The position numbers and the translations under genes are program-made. Shown here piece by piece: positions 8,920 to 18,348 of a DNA stretch of 64,000 nucleotides. The stretch is taken from positions 1,240,001 to 1,304,000 of the forward strand of contig NZ_CP027712.1 in assembly GCF_003945765.1 (NCBI RefSeq). The letters are read 5' to 3'. Source of the stretch: Pseudomonas chlororaphis subsp. chlororaphis. GTDB taxonomy: Bacteria; Pseudomonadota; Gammaproteobacteria; Pseudomonadales; Pseudomonadaceae. The notes beneath the pieces are model-generated. The model had not been told where the DNA came from, did not search any database, and worked only from the letters and a program-made list of their open reading frames with translations. The first letter of the stretch is position 1, and every line of letters starts with the position of its first letter.

Positions 8920-10344
8920 TCAGTGCTTGAACATCACATGGCGCACGACGGTGTAGTCCTCCAGCCCGTACAGGGACATGTCCTTGCCGTAGCCGGAGAG
9001 CTTCTGCCCGCCGTGGGGCATTTCGCTGACCAGCATGAAGTGGGTGTTGACCCAGGTGCAGCCGTATTGCAGGCGTGCCGAGAGGCGGTGGGCGCGGCCG
9101 ACATCGGCGGTCCACACCGAGGAGGCCAGGCCGTACTCCGAGTCGTTGGCCCAGCCCAGGACCTGGGCCTCGTCGGTAAAGCGGGTGACCGAGACCACCG
9201 GCCCGAACACTTCGCGGCGGACGATTTCGTCGTCTTGCCGGGCGTCGGCCAGCACCGTCGGTTCGAAGAAGAAGCCGTTGCCGTCCACCGCCTTGCCGCC
9301 AGTGACCAGGCGGATGTGCGGCTGGGCGATGGCGCGCTCGACGAACCCGGCCACGCGGTCGCGGTGCTGGGCGCTGATCAGCGGGCCCAGTTCGGTGCCC
9401 GGGTCGCCCTGCAGGCCGTACTGGATGCTGGCGACCGCCGCGCCGAGCTTCTCGACGAAGCGCTCATAGATACCCTCCTGGGCATAGATGCGGCAGGCAG
9501 CGGTGCAATCCTGGCCGGCGTTGTAGAAACCGAAGGTGCGGATGCCTTCCACGGCGGCGTCGATGTCGGCGTCGTCGAAGATGATCACCGGTGCCTTGCC
9601 GCCCAGTTCCATGTGCAGGCGTTTGACGCTGTCGGCGGTGCTGGAAATGATGTTCGAGCCGGTGGCGATGGAGCCGGTGAGCGACACCATGCGCACCTTC
9701 GGATGGGTCACCAGCGGTTGGCCCACGGTGGCGCCGCGGCCGAACACCAGGTTCAGCACGCCGGCGGGAAAGATCGCCGCCGCCAGTTCGGCCAGGCGCA
9801 GGGCGGTCAGCGGGGTCTGCTCCGAGGGCTTGAGTACCACGGTATTGCCGGCGGCCAGGGCCGGGGCGATTTTCCAGGCGACCATCATCAGCGGGTAGTT
9901 CCACGGCGCGATGGAGGCGATCACCCCCACCGGGTCGCGACGGATCATCGAGGTGTGCCCCGGCAGGTATTCGCCGCCGGCCGAACCGCTGAGGCAACGG
10001 CTGGCGCCGGCGAAGAAACGGAACACGTCGGCAATCGCCGGGATCTCGTCGTTCAAGGCCGCGCTCAGCGGCTTGCCGCAGTTGTCCGACTCCAGCCGGG
10101 CCAGCTCCTCGCCATGGGCTTCGATGCTGTCGGCCAGCTTGAGCAACAGCAGCGAGCGTTCTTTCGGCACGGTTTGCGACCAGCTCTGGAACGCCGCGTC
10201 GGCGGCGCGCACCGCGGCATCGACCTGGGCTTCGCTGGCCTCGTTGATTTCCACCAGCACCTTGCCCAGCGCGGGGTTGAAAACCGCCTGGGCAGGGCCT
10301 TCGCCGCTGACCAGTAGGCCGTTGATCAAGAGTTTGGTTTGCAT
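8920..10344 (-). CDS. patD: gamma-aminobutyraldehyde dehydrogenase (PatD-like)
   Basis: 474-residue NAD-dependent aldehyde dehydrogenase, the same length as E. coli PatD (YdcW). It is expected to oxidise 4-aminobutanal (from putrescine) to GABA. Visible motifs: SIAPWNYP at 144-151, general base Glu246 in MELGGK, catalytic Cys280 in GQDCTAAC and the C-terminal [14 protein letters not shown]. It is the last gene of the ydcSTUV-like cluster, separated from the permease gene by a 142-bp gap holding a REPIN. A close paralogue is encoded at 14691-16181. Function is assigned by family and context. Confidence 0.85.
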   Translation of the reverse strand: MQTKLLINGLLVSGEGPAQAVFNPALGKVLVEINEASEAQVDAAVRAADAAFQSWSQTVPKERSLLLLKLADSIEAHGEELARLESDNCGKPLSAALNDEIPAIADVFRFFAGASRCLSGSAGGEYLPGHTSMIRRDPVGVIASIAPWNYPLMMVAWKIAPALAAGNTVVLKPSEQTPLTALRLAELAAAIFPAGVLNLVFGRGATVGQPLVTHPKVRMVSLTGSIATGSNIISSTADSVKRLHMELGGKAPVIIFDDADIDAAVEGIRTFGFYNAGQDCTAACRIYAQEGIYERFVEKLGAAVASIQYGLQGDPGTELGPLISAQHRDRVAGFVERAIAQPHIRLVTGGKAVDGNGFFFEPTVLADARQDDEIVRREVFGPVVSVTRFTDEAQVLGWANDSEYGLASSVWTADVGRAHRLSARLQYGCTWVNTHFMLVSEMPHGGQKLSGYGKDMSLYGLEDYTVVRHVMFKH

Positions 10345-10382
10345 GGCTGTTCTCCTGAAATATCTGTTGGATGTTCTGCGAT

Positions 10383-10484
10383 CTGTAGCCGCTGCCGCAG
10401 GCTGCGATAAGGCCGAAGGCCTTCAGCGAACCGGAGGGCGCCACGACCCTGCGGGTCGATCGCAGCCTGCGGCAGCGGCTACAG
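10383..10484. repeat. REPIN of the GTAGCCGCTGCCGCAGG class
   Basis: CTGTAGCCGCTGCCGCAGGC at 10383 and its inverted copy ending at 10484, separated by about 50 bp that itself contains AAGGCCGAAGGCCTT. It fills the gap inside the transport/dehydrogenase operon. Confidence 0.9.
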
Positions 10485-10486
10485 GG

Positions 10487-11314
10487 TTATTTCCCGCCAC
10501 TGCCCGCCACGCTTTCGCCGCCGCGGGTCAGGTAATAGGCGCCGAGGATCGGCAGCATGGTCACCAGCATCACCAGCATGGCGACGACGTTGGTCACCGG
10601 TACATCCCGCGGCCGGCTGAGCTGGTTGAGCAGCCACAGCGGCAGGGTGCGTTCATGGCCGGCGGTGAAGGTGGTGACGATGATTTCGTCGAACGACAGG
10701 GCGAACGCCAGCATGCCGCCGGCCAGCAACGCCGAGCCGAGGTTCGGCAGGATGATGTAGCGGAAGGTCTGCCAGCCGTCGGCGCCCAGGTCCATCGAGG
10801 CTTCGATCAGGCTGTGGGAGGTGCGGCGCAGGCGGGCGATCACGTTGTTGTAGACAATCACCACGCAGAAGGTCGCGTGGCCGACGATGATGGTGAACAT
10901 CCCCGGCTCGATCCCTAATGTCTTGAAGGTTGCCAGCAAGGCGATGCCGGTGATGATCCCGGGCAGGGCGATGGGCAGAATCAGCATCAGCGAAATCCCC
11001 TGTTTGCCGAAGAACTCCCGCCGGTACAACGCCGCCGAGGCCAGGGTGCCGAGGACCATGGCGATCAGGGTGGCGATGGCGGCGATCTGCAACGACAGTT
11101 TGATGGCCTCGAGCACGTCAGGGCGGGCGAAGGCCACGCTGAACCACTTCAGGGTGAAGCCCTGGGGCGGAAAGCTGAAGGCCGCGTCTTCGGTATTGAA
11201 GGCGTAGAGGAAGATGATCAGGATCGGGAAATGCAGGAACAGCAGCCCGCCCCACGCGGCAAGGCGCAGGCCCAACGAGGCGTGTTCTCCATGCTTGGCT
11301 GAGTCAGAGTGCAT
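10487..11314 (-). CDS. ydcV: polyamine-type ABC transporter permease (YdcV/PotC-like)
   Basis: 275 residues with six predicted inner-membrane helices. The EAA loop is visible as [20 protein letters not shown], where the permease contacts the ATPase. It is of the PotC type. The start overlaps the upstream permease gene by 11 nt, so the two are translationally coupled. With the YdcU-like partner it forms the membrane channel for uptake of a putrescine/spermidine-like substrate; the exact substrate is inferred from homologues. Confidence 0.88.
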   Translation of the reverse strand: MHSDSAKHGEHASLGLRLAAWGGLLFLHFPILIIFLYAFNTEDAAFSFPPQGFTLKWFSVAFARPDVLEAIKLSLQIAAIATLIAMVLGTLASAALYRREFFGKQGISLMLILPIALPGIITGIALLATFKTLGIEPGMFTIIVGHATFCVVIVYNNVIARLRRTSHSLIEASMDLGADGWQTFRYIILPNLGSALLAGGMLAFALSFDEIIVTTFTAGHERTLPLWLLNQLSRPRDVPVTNVVAMLVMLVTMLPILGAYYLTRGGESVAGSGGK

Positions 11315-12251
11315 CGAAGGCCCCCAGGCGTTTGACGATGGACAGGTAAATGGCGATCAGCACGATCGGCACCAGGGTGAAGGCGGCGGCCATCGGCATG
11401 TTGCCGATCGCCCCTTGCTGGGCGTAGACCATGCTGCCGACGAAGTAGCCGGGTGGGCCCACCAGCTGCGGCACGATAAAGTCGCCCAGGGTCAGGGAGA
11501 AGGTGAAGATCGAGCCGGCGGCGATGCCCGGCACCGACAGCGGCAGGATCACCTGCATGAAGGTCTGGCGCGGCTTGGCGCCGAGGTCGGCGGAGGCTTG
11601 CAGCAAGGACGGCGGCAGGCGTTCCAGGGAGGCCTGGATCGGCAGGATCATGAACGGCAGCCAGATGTAGACGAACACCATGAAGCGCCCCAGGTGTGAG
11701 GTCGACAGGGTGCTGCCGCCGACCCCGGGAATCCCCAGAATGAACTGCAACAGCGGCTCCAGCCCCAGGTGCTGGACGAACCACTGGGCCACGCCGCCCT
11801 TGGCCAGCAGCAGGGTCCAGGCGTAGGCCTTGACGATGTAGCTGGCCCACATCGGCAGCATCACCGCGATGTAGAAGAACGCCTTGGTCTTGCCGCTGGT
11901 GTAGCGCGCCATGTAGTAGGCGATGGGGAAGGCGACTACGGCGCTGGCGAGCGATACGGCGATGGCCATGCTCAGGGTGCGCAGGATGATGTCGAAGTTC
12001 GACGGCTGGAACAGCGCGGCGAAGTTGGCCAGGGTCAGGTCCGGGGTGACCGCCATGGTGAAGTCGTCGAAGGTGTAGAAGCCCTGCCAGAGCAGGATCA
12101 GCAAGGAGCCCAGGTAAATCGCGCCGAACCAGAGCAGCGGCGGCACCAGCAGCAGCGCCAGGTACAGGTTCGGCCGTCGGTACAGCAGGTTGGAAAAGCG
12201 CCGCAGCGGCGAGCCGCCGGGGCTTTGGGAAGTGATCGCCAGGGTGTTCAT
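11304..12251 (-). CDS. ydcU: polyamine-type ABC transporter permease (YdcU/PotB-like)
   Basis: 315 residues with six transmembrane helices after a cytoplasmic N-terminus of about 30 residues. The EAA motif is in [20 protein letters not shown]. It belongs to the PotB/YdcU group. It begins one base after the ATPase stop codon and its end overlaps the next permease, so the ATPase and both permeases form a tight operon read on the minus strand. Confidence 0.88.
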   Translation of the reverse strand: MNTLAITSQSPGGSPLRRFSNLLYRRPNLYLALLLVPPLLWFGAIYLGSLLILLWQGFYTFDDFTMAVTPDLTLANFAALFQPSNFDIILRTLSMAIAVSLASAVVAFPIAYYMARYTSGKTKAFFYIAVMLPMWASYIVKAYAWTLLLAKGGVAQWFVQHLGLEPLLQFILGIPGVGGSTLSTSHLGRFMVFVYIWLPFMILPIQASLERLPPSLLQASADLGAKPRQTFMQVILPLSVPGIAAGSIFTFSLTLGDFIVPQLVGPPGYFVGSMVYAQQGAIGNMPMAAAFTLVPIVLIAIYLSIVKRLGAFDAL

Positions 12252-12252
12252 G

Positions 12253-13290
12253 TCACACCCCGCTCGCCAGGGTATCGGCCAGCGGGATCATCGCTGCGCG
12301 GGCCCAGCGCGCGCTGAGGCGTTGCCCGGTCTGGTGCTGGGCGCCGCTGTCCAGCCATTGGTCGTTGGCCCGGCTGATGCTGAGGGTCTGGCCGTTGTCC
12401 AGTTGCAGTTCGTAGCGGGTGGCGCTGCCCTGGTACTGGATATCGTGCAGCAGGCCGCTGACTTCGATCTCGTGGCTGGGCAGCGGGCCTTCGGCGAAAC
12501 GCACATGTTCCGGGCGGATCGAGAAGGGCCGCTGGCTGCCGCTCAGGCGTTCGGCCAGCTCGCCGCGAATCACGTTGGAGGTGCCGACGAACTCGGCGAC
12601 GAAGGTGGTGGCCGGTTTCATGTACAGGTTGCGCGGGCTGTCGACCTGCTCGATGCGGCCCTTGTTGAACACCGCCACGCGGTCGGACATCGACAGGGCT
12701 TCGGTCTGGTCGTGGGTGACGAAGATGAAGGTGATGCCGAGCTGGCGCTGCAGCTTCTTCAGTTCGCCCTGCATCTGTTCGCGCAGTTTCAGGTCCAGCG
12801 CCCCCAGGGGTTCGTCCAGCAGCAGGACCCGCGGCCGATTGACCAGCGCCCGGGCCAGGGCCACGCGCTGGCGCTGGCCGCCGGACAGCTGCACCGGCTT
12901 GCGCTCGCCGTAGCCTTGCAGGGCGACCATGGCCAGGGCCTCTTCGGCGCGCTTGAGGCGTTCGGCCTTGGCGACGCCTTTGACTTTCAGGCCGTAGGCC
13001 ACGTTGTCGCGCACGTTCATATGGGGAAACAGCGCGTAATCCTGGAACACGGTGTTGACGTCGCGCTGGTAGGGCGGCAACCCGGTGGCTTCGGCCCCGT
13101 GGATGTGGATCGAGCCGGCGCTCGGCTGTTCGAAACCGGCGATCAGGCGCAGGCAGGTGGTCTTGCCCGAGCCGGAAGGGCCGAGCATGGAAAAGAACTC
13201 GCCGTCCTGGATATCGATGGACACCCGGTCAACGGCCTTCACCTCGCCGAACTGCCGGGAAACGTTGGTGAACTGGACTGCAAGCGTCAT
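12253..13290 (-). CDS. ydcT: polyamine-type ABC transporter ATPase (YdcT/PotA-like)
   Basis: 345 residues. Walker A GPSGSGKTTC, Q-loop in VNTVFQDYALFPHM, signature LSGGQRQRVALARAL, Walker B VLLLDEPLGALD and H-loop THDQ are all intact, followed by a C-terminal TOBE domain (about 250-345) as in PotA. It energises the two permeases downstream. A REPIN lies between it and the binding-protein gene, a common arrangement that may tune relative mRNA levels of the abundant binding protein. Confidence 0.9.
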   Translation of the reverse strand: MTLAVQFTNVSRQFGEVKAVDRVSIDIQDGEFFSMLGPSGSGKTTCLRLIAGFEQPSAGSIHIHGAEATGLPPYQRDVNTVFQDYALFPHMNVRDNVAYGLKVKGVAKAERLKRAEEALAMVALQGYGERKPVQLSGGQRQRVALARALVNRPRVLLLDEPLGALDLKLREQMQGELKKLQRQLGITFIFVTHDQTEALSMSDRVAVFNKGRIEQVDSPRNLYMKPATTFVAEFVGTSNVIRGELAERLSGSQRPFSIRPEHVRFAEGPLPSHEIEVSGLLHDIQYQGSATRYELQLDNGQTLSISRANDQWLDSGAQHQTGQRLSARWARAAMIPLADTLASGV

Positions 13291-13343
13291 GGTGCGGTGC
13301 TCCGGGAAAGCGCGGAATCAGGTTTGGCGAAGAGCGCAGGAAC

Positions 13344-13446
13344 CTGTAGCCGCTGCCGAAGGCTGCGATCGACCCCGAAGGGGGCGCAGGATCTTGAGAT
13401 CGCTGAAGGCCTTCGGCCTTATCGCAGCCTGCGGCAGCGGCTACAG
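13344..13446. repeat. REPIN of the GTAGCCGCTGCCG class
   Basis: CTGTAGCCGCTGCCGAAGGC at 13344 (one base off the class consensus) and an intact inverted copy ending at 13446. It lies between the binding-protein stop and the ATPase start, where a 3' stabilising hairpin is expected. Confidence 0.9.
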
Positions 13447-13451
13447 GGAAC

Positions 13452-14603
13452 TCACCTGCCGCCCATGATTGCGATGTAATCCTGGGTCCAGCGGCTGTAC
13501 GGCACGAACTTGCCGCCCTCGGCCTGCGGGGTTTTCCAGAAGGCGATCTTGTCGAACTGGTCGAAGCCGTTGGTCTTGCAGCCCTCGGCGCCCAGCAGTT
13601 GGCTTTCCTGGCAGGCCGCCGGCACGGCTGGCAGCGAGCCGAACCAGGCGGCGACATCGCCCTGGACCTTCGGCGTGAGCGACCAGTCCATCCATTTGTA
13701 GGCACAGTTGGGGTGCTTGGCCTCGCTGTGCAGCATGGTGGTGTCGGCCCAGCCGGTGGCCCCTTCCTTGGGAATGGTCGAGGCGATCGGCTGTTTCTCG
13801 TTGATCAGGCCGTTGACCTGATACGGCCAGGAGCTGGCGGCGACCACGCCTTCGTTCTTGAAGTCGCTCATCTGTACCGTGGTGTCGTGCCAGTAGCGGT
13901 GGATCAGCGGTTGCTGGGCGCGCAGCAGGTCGAGCACCGCCTTGTACTGGGCCTCGGTCAGTTCGTAGGGGTTCTGGATCCCCAGTTCCGGTTTCGTGCT
14001 CTTGAGGTACAACGCGGCATCGGCGATGTAGATCGGCCCGTCATAGGCCTGCACGCGGCCCTTGTTGGGCTTGCCGTCCGGCAGGTTCTGCGCGTCGAAC
14101 AGCACGCTCCAGCTGGTCGGTGCCTGCTTGAAGACCTTGGTGTTGTACATCAGCACGTTCGGGCCCCACTGGTAGGGCGTGCCGTAGGTCTGCTTGTCGA
14201 CCACGTACCAGGGCGCGTCCTTGAGGCGCGGGTCGAGGTTTTTCCAGTTGGGAATCAGCGCGGTGTTGATCGGCTGCACGCGCTTGCCGACGATCAGCCG
14301 CAGGGAGGCGTCGCCGGACGCGGTGACCAGGTCGTAGCCGCCCTTGGCCATCAGGCTGACCATCTCGTCGGAGGTGCCCGCGGTCTTGACGTTGACCTTG
14401 CAACCGGTCTCCTTCTCGAAGCCGGTGACCCAGTCGTAGTTCTTGTCGCTCTCGCCACGTTCGATGTAGCCGGGCCAGGCCACGATATCCAGCTGGCCTT
14501 CGCCGGCACCGACGGCCTTGAGCGGTTCGGCGGCCTGGAGGCTGGCGCTGGCCAGCAGGGCGGTGGTGATTGCACTGAGCAGTGCGGTCTTGTGCACGAA
14601 CAT
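13452..14603 (-). CDS. ydcS: polyamine-type ABC substrate-binding protein (YdcS-like)
   Basis: 383 residues. A Sec signal peptide (MFVHKTALLSAITTALLASA, cleavage after LQA) precedes a periplasmic binding-protein fold of the PotD/YdcS group: LDIVAWPGYIERGE, SLMAKGGYDLVTASGDAS and YGTPYQWGPNVLMYN. GAGGG precedes the ATG. It captures the substrate for the YdcTUV-like importer. E. coli YdcS is a putrescine-related binding protein also reported to have polyhydroxybutyrate synthase activity; nothing here tests that. Confidence 0.88.
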   Translation of the reverse strand: MFVHKTALLSAITTALLASASLQAAEPLKAVGAGEGQLDIVAWPGYIERGESDKNYDWVTGFEKETGCKVNVKTAGTSDEMVSLMAKGGYDLVTASGDASLRLIVGKRVQPINTALIPNWKNLDPRLKDAPWYVVDKQTYGTPYQWGPNVLMYNTKVFKQAPTSWSVLFDAQNLPDGKPNKGRVQAYDGPIYIADAALYLKSTKPELGIQNPYELTEAQYKAVLDLLRAQQPLIHRYWHDTTVQMSDFKNEGVVAASSWPYQVNGLINEKQPIASTIPKEGATGWADTTMLHSEAKHPNCAYKWMDWSLTPKVQGDVAAWFGSLPAVPAACQESQLLGAEGCKTNGFDQFDKIAFWKTPQAEGGKFVPYSRWTQDYIAIMGGR

Positions 14604-14690
14604 GGGGAAACCCTCTTCTTCAAATTATGGTCGGGGCAGTTGTGAGCGTGGTGGAGCGCGCCCTAAGGGCTTGTTATTAGCTTAGTGCCG

Positions 14691-16181
14691 TTATTCCAGG
14701 TCATTGCCGTGGCGGGCCATGATGTGGCGCACCACGCTGTAGTCCTGCAGCGAATCGCTGGACAGGTCCTTGCCGTAGCCGGAGCGTTTCAAGCCGCCGT
14801 GGGGCATTTCGCTGGCCAGCATGAAATGGCTGTTGATCCAGGTGCAGCCGTATTGCAGGCGGGCTGCCACCTGCATGGCCTTGTCCAGGTTCTGGGTCCA
14901 GACCGATGAGGCCAGGCCGTATTCCGAGTCGTTGGCCCAGTCCACTGCCTGCGCCAGTTCGTCGAAACGGGTGACGGTGACCACCGGGCCGAACACTTCG
15001 CGCTGGACGATTTCATCCTGCTGCCGACAGCCGGCCAGCAGGGTCGGCTGGTAATAGAAGCCGGCGCCCGAATGCACCGCCGCGCCGGTCACCCGTTCGA
15101 TATGCGGCTGGCCCAGGGCGCGTTCGACGAAGCTGGCCACGCGGTCGCGCTGGCGAGTGCTGATCAGCGGGCCGATCTCGTTGTCGGCATCGCGCTTGCC
15201 GGCGAACCGCAGGCTGCTCACGGCGGCGCCCAGTTCGGCCACCAGACGGTCATGGATCCCGCCCTGGGCATAGATCCGGCAGGCCGCGGTGCAGTCCTGC
15301 CCGGCGTTGTAATAGCCGTAGTTGCGCACGCCCTCGACCACGGCCTGCAGGTCGGCGTCGTTGCAGACGATCACCGGGGCCTTGCCGCCCAGTTCCAGGT
15401 GCGTGCGTTTCAGGGTTTTCGAGGCGGCCTGGAGGATCTTCTGCCCGGTGACGATATCGCCGGTCAGCGACACCATGCGTACCTTGGGGTGGCTGACCAG
15501 GTGGCTGCCCACGCCTTCGCCACCGCCGCAGACAATGTTCAGCACGCCGCGCGGCAGCAGTTCGGCCAGGGTCGGCGCCAGGGCCAGGATCGACAGCGGG
15601 GTATGCTCCGACGGCTTGAACACCAGGGTATTGCCAGCGGCCAGGGCCGGGGCGATCTTCCAGGCGGCCATCATGATCGGGTAGTTCCACGGCGCGATGG
15701 ACGCCACCACGCCGATAGGGTCGCGCCGCACCATGCTGGTGTAGCCCGGCAGGTACTCGCCGGCGAGCTGGCCGGTCTGGCAGCGCACGGCGCCGGCAAA
15801 GAAGCGGAATACGTCGACGGTGGCGCCCAGATCGTCCTGGCGCGCCAGGTGCAGCGGCTTGCCGCAGTTCAGCGATTCCAGGCGGGCCAGGTGGTCGGCC
15901 TGCTTTTCCACGGCATCGGCAATCGCCAGGAGGATGTTCGAGCGTTGCTGGGGCGTAGTGCGCGACCAGTCGGTAAAGGCGCGGTGGGCGGCGAGGATCG
16001 CGCCTTCCACCTGTTCGCTGCTGGCCTCGGCGATCCGGGTCAGCACTTCGCCGGTGGCCGGGTTGAGGATAGGTTCGACAAGCCCCTGGCCGGCGACCAA
16101 TTCGCCATCGATCAACAAAGCGGTGGACAACGGAGTCTGCGCGCCAGCCATTTTCCGGGTTCTCTTTTCTTGTATGGCCAT
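14691..16181 (-). CDS. aminobutyraldehyde dehydrogenase family, second paralogue
   Basis: 496-residue NAD-dependent aldehyde dehydrogenase, closely similar over its length to the enzyme at 8920-10344 ([14 protein letters not shown], Glu263 in LELGGK, Cys297 in [26 protein letters not shown]). It has a longer N-terminus; GGAGA 5 nt before the first ATG supports that start, with Met11 as an alternative. It lies first in the transport cluster, 87 bp before the binding-protein gene and directly after the LysR gene. It probably handles a related amino-aldehyde; specificity cannot be read. Confidence 0.82.
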   Translation of the reverse strand: MAIQEKRTRKMAGAQTPLSTALLIDGELVAGQGLVEPILNPATGEVLTRIAEASSEQVEGAILAAHRAFTDWSRTTPQQRSNILLAIADAVEKQADHLARLESLNCGKPLHLARQDDLGATVDVFRFFAGAVRCQTGQLAGEYLPGYTSMVRRDPIGVVASIAPWNYPIMMAAWKIAPALAAGNTLVFKPSEHTPLSILALAPTLAELLPRGVLNIVCGGGEGVGSHLVSHPKVRMVSLTGDIVTGQKILQAASKTLKRTHLELGGKAPVIVCNDADLQAVVEGVRNYGYYNAGQDCTAACRIYAQGGIHDRLVAELGAAVSSLRFAGKRDADNEIGPLISTRQRDRVASFVERALGQPHIERVTGAAVHSGAGFYYQPTLLAGCRQQDEIVQREVFGPVVTVTRFDELAQAVDWANDSEYGLASSVWTQNLDKAMQVAARLQYGCTWINSHFMLASEMPHGGLKRSGYGKDLSSDSLQDYSVVRHIMARHGNDLE

Positions 16182-16285
16182 GGTGCTCTCCAGTGACGGA
16201 GGCCCGGCCCTCTCTGGACGGATGATCAGAGACTAGTGGCGGGGCCGGTGCTCGACAAATACCAAATACTGAATGCAGCGTTCGA
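16182..16285 (-). promoter_or_regulatory. probable control region of the polyamine-type operon
   Basis: The 104-bp gap between the LysR gene and the first dehydrogenase contains a direct repeat AAATACC/AAATACT near 16256-16270. At its edge is the 10-mer TTCGATTAAA (16281-16290), whose exact complement TTTAATCGAA occurs upstream of the LysR gene at 17251-17260. Shared sites are what one expects of a regulator acting on itself and on the operon, but this is pattern evidence only. Confidence 0.35.
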
Positions 16286-17206
16286 TTAAATAGATGGCTT
16301 GCGCCCGCCGTGGGGCTGTTCACGAGCCACGGTCAGGAACGGGTCGACCAGCGCCGGGCGCGCCGTGCCCCGGCGCCAGGCCAGGCCGACATCGAGGGTC
16401 TGGCTGAGGTCGGCGATGGGCCGGGCTTCGATGATGTCGCCCTCCAGCGACCAGGGGCGATAGGTCATGTCCGGCTGGATCGACACCCCAAGCCCGGCCG
16501 CCACCAGGCTGCGTACTGCTTCGGTGGAGGCGGTGCGCAGGGTGATGCGCGGTTGCAGGCCGGCACCGGACCACAGGCGCTGGGCATTGCGGTCCATTTC
16601 ATCGACGTTGAGCTGGATCAGCGGCTCGCGAGCGACATCCGCCAGGCTGATGCTGTCGTGTTCCAGCAGCGGGTGCTGGGCGGGCAGCCACAGGCGGTGG
16701 GGGGAGTGGGTCAGCACTTCGGTCTGCAGGGCGTGGCGGTCTTCGAGATTGGAGAGGATCAACACCCCGACGTCGATTTCGCCGCTGACCAGCAAGTGCT
16801 CGATGTAGGGGCGCTCATCCTCCATCACGCGGATTTCCACATTGGGGTAGGCGCGCTGGAAACGCGTGAGCAAGTCCGCCAGGTAGTAACCGGCGACCAG
16901 GCTGGTCACGCCGACGATCAACTGGCCGGCCACCTGGTCGGTGCTCTGTTGCAGGCTGCGCTTGGCATTGTCGACCGTGGCCAGGATCAGGTGCGCCTGG
17001 CGCAGGAACTGGTGGCCCTGGTGAGTCAGGGTCATGCCCTTGGCATGGCGGTTGAACAGGTTGACGCCGATTTCCTGTTCGAGCTGCTGGATCGCCAGGG
17101 TCAGAGTCGACTGGGAAATGAACACCGCCTGGGCGGCGGACGAGATCGAGCCGGTCTCGGCCACGGCGATAAAGTGACGGATCTGGCGCAAGGTCATCAT
17201 GGGCAA
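16286..17206 (-). CDS. LysR-type transcriptional regulator
   Basis: 306 residues. The N-terminal winged helix-turn-helix is clear: LRQIRHFIAVAETGSISSAA, then AVFISQSTLTLAIQQLEQEIG as recognition helix region (about 5-65). A two-lobed effector domain follows (about 90-295). It is read in the same direction as, and just ahead of, the aldehyde dehydrogenase/ydcSTUV-like genes, so it is the obvious candidate regulator. E. coli uses the unrelated MocR-type YdcR at this place. The effector is unknown. Confidence 0.88.
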   Translation of the reverse strand: MPMMTLRQIRHFIAVAETGSISSAAQAVFISQSTLTLAIQQLEQEIGVNLFNRHAKGMTLTHQGHQFLRQAHLILATVDNAKRSLQQSTDQVAGQLIVGVTSLVAGYYLADLLTRFQRAYPNVEIRVMEDERPYIEHLLVSGEIDVGVLILSNLEDRHALQTEVLTHSPHRLWLPAQHPLLEHDSISLADVAREPLIQLNVDEMDRNAQRLWSGAGLQPRITLRTASTEAVRSLVAAGLGVSIQPDMTYRPWSLEGDIIEARPIADLSQTLDVGLAWRRGTARPALVDPFLTVAREQPHGGRKPSI

Positions 17207-17390
17207 TCACCGGTCAGGCGGTTTTATCGATTTTTTCGAGTGTATATCTTTTTAATCGAAGGGCTGCCCAGGCGTATGGCCGGGCCCGGCGAAGCAACAT
17301 CTGGAAGCACACTCGAGCCCAGGATCGGGGCACTTCGATCTAGGCTGGTGGCCTTATTGATTCGATCAACTCAAGTTGCTGGAGGTTTGG

Positions 17391-18116
17391 ATGAACACCC
17401 GTGGATTGCTCGATCAATTGCTCAAGTCTGGTCAGGACCTGTTGCAGAACAAGGCCGGGGCGCAGCAGAACAAGGCATCCGCTGCCGACAAGGGCGCGCT
17501 GGGCGGGTTGCTCGGTGGCGGTTCCGGCGGGCTCGGCAGCCTGTTGTCCGGTGCTGGCGGCGGGGCGTTGGCGGCCGGCGCCATGGGCCTGCTGCTGGGC
17601 AATAAAAAAGCCCGCAAATTCGGTGGCAAGGCGCTGACCTATGGCGGCCTGGCGGCGCTGGGCGTGATCGCCTACAAGGCCTACGGCAACTGGCAGGCGC
17701 AGCAGGCCGGCGCGCCGAAAAGCGAGCCGCAGACCCTCGACCGCCTGCCCGCGCAACAGGTCGAACAACACAGCCAGGCGATCCTCAAGGCGCTGGTGGC
17801 CGCGGCCAAGGCCGATGGCCATATCGACGAGCGCGAGCGCGCCCTGATCGAAGGTGAGTTCACCCGGCTGGACAACGATCAGGAGCTGCAGCACTGGCTG
17901 CACGCCGAACTCAACAAACCCTTGGACCCGGCGGATGTGGCGCGGGCCGCCGGCACCCCGGAAATGGCCGCGGAAATGTATGTCGCCAGCGTGATGCTGG
18001 TGGACGAGGAAAACTTCATGGAAAAGGCCTATCTGGATGAGTTGGCGCGTCAACTCAAGCTGGAGCCGGGGTTGAAACTCGAACTGGAAAAACAGGTGCG
18101 CCAGGCCAATCTTTGA
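17391..18116 (+). CDS. TerB-like/DUF533 membrane-associated protein (YebE-like)
   Basis: 241 residues from the ATG at 17391, 5 nt after GGAGG. N-terminal MNTRGLLDQLLKSGQ is followed by a Gly/Leu/Ala-rich stretch (about 40-75) that includes a possible membrane-associated helix. The C-terminal TerB-like helical domain carries an Asp-rich motif (AAAKADGHIDERER) resembling a metal-binding loop. This is the DUF533 family of E. coli YebE. Despite 'tellurite resistance' labels, no tellurite genes are near. It converges on nothing and ends before a hairpin. Confidence 0.82.
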   Translation: MNTRGLLDQLLKSGQDLLQNKAGAQQNKASAADKGALGGLLGGGSGGLGSLLSGAGGGALAAGAMGLLLGNKKARKFGGKALTYGGLAALGVIAYKAYGNWQAQQAGAPKSEPQTLDRLPAQQVEQHSQAILKALVAAAKADGHIDERERALIEGEFTRLDNDQELQHWLHAELNKPLDPADVARAAGTPEMAAEMYVASVMLVDEENFMEKAYLDELARQLKLEPGLKLELEKQVRQANL

Positions 18117-18124
18117 CGCCAGTC

Positions 18125-18160
18125 GGGCGTGCGCTGGAGAAAGCTTCGCACGCCCTCTTT
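18125..18160 (+). terminator. probable terminator after the DUF533 gene
   Basis: GGGCGTGCG (18125-18133) and CGCACGCCC (18147-18155) form a perfect 9-bp stem with a 13-nt loop, followed by TCTTTG. The short T-run makes it a moderate terminator upstream of the wsp operon. Confidence 0.6.
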
Positions 18161-18348
18161 GATGGCTAAAATGCCCTCTGCTTGTGCCGGATCATCACTG
18201 GCGGCGCTCGAGTCATCTGGCGGAAAGTAGCCCTCCAGAGCGGACCCTGCCTTTCGCTCTGAGTGAGACGTGGTGCGCAATACGCTGATAAATGATGGCA
18301 CGCCCTCGGCTATACTCCCCACCATTTGAATGGCCCCGAGGACTGACT

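Noticed and set aside
17391-18116. Tellurite-resistance function for the TerB-like protein
   Set aside because: No ter operon nearby and the DUF533 branch has no shown tellurite role; the label is a fold name.
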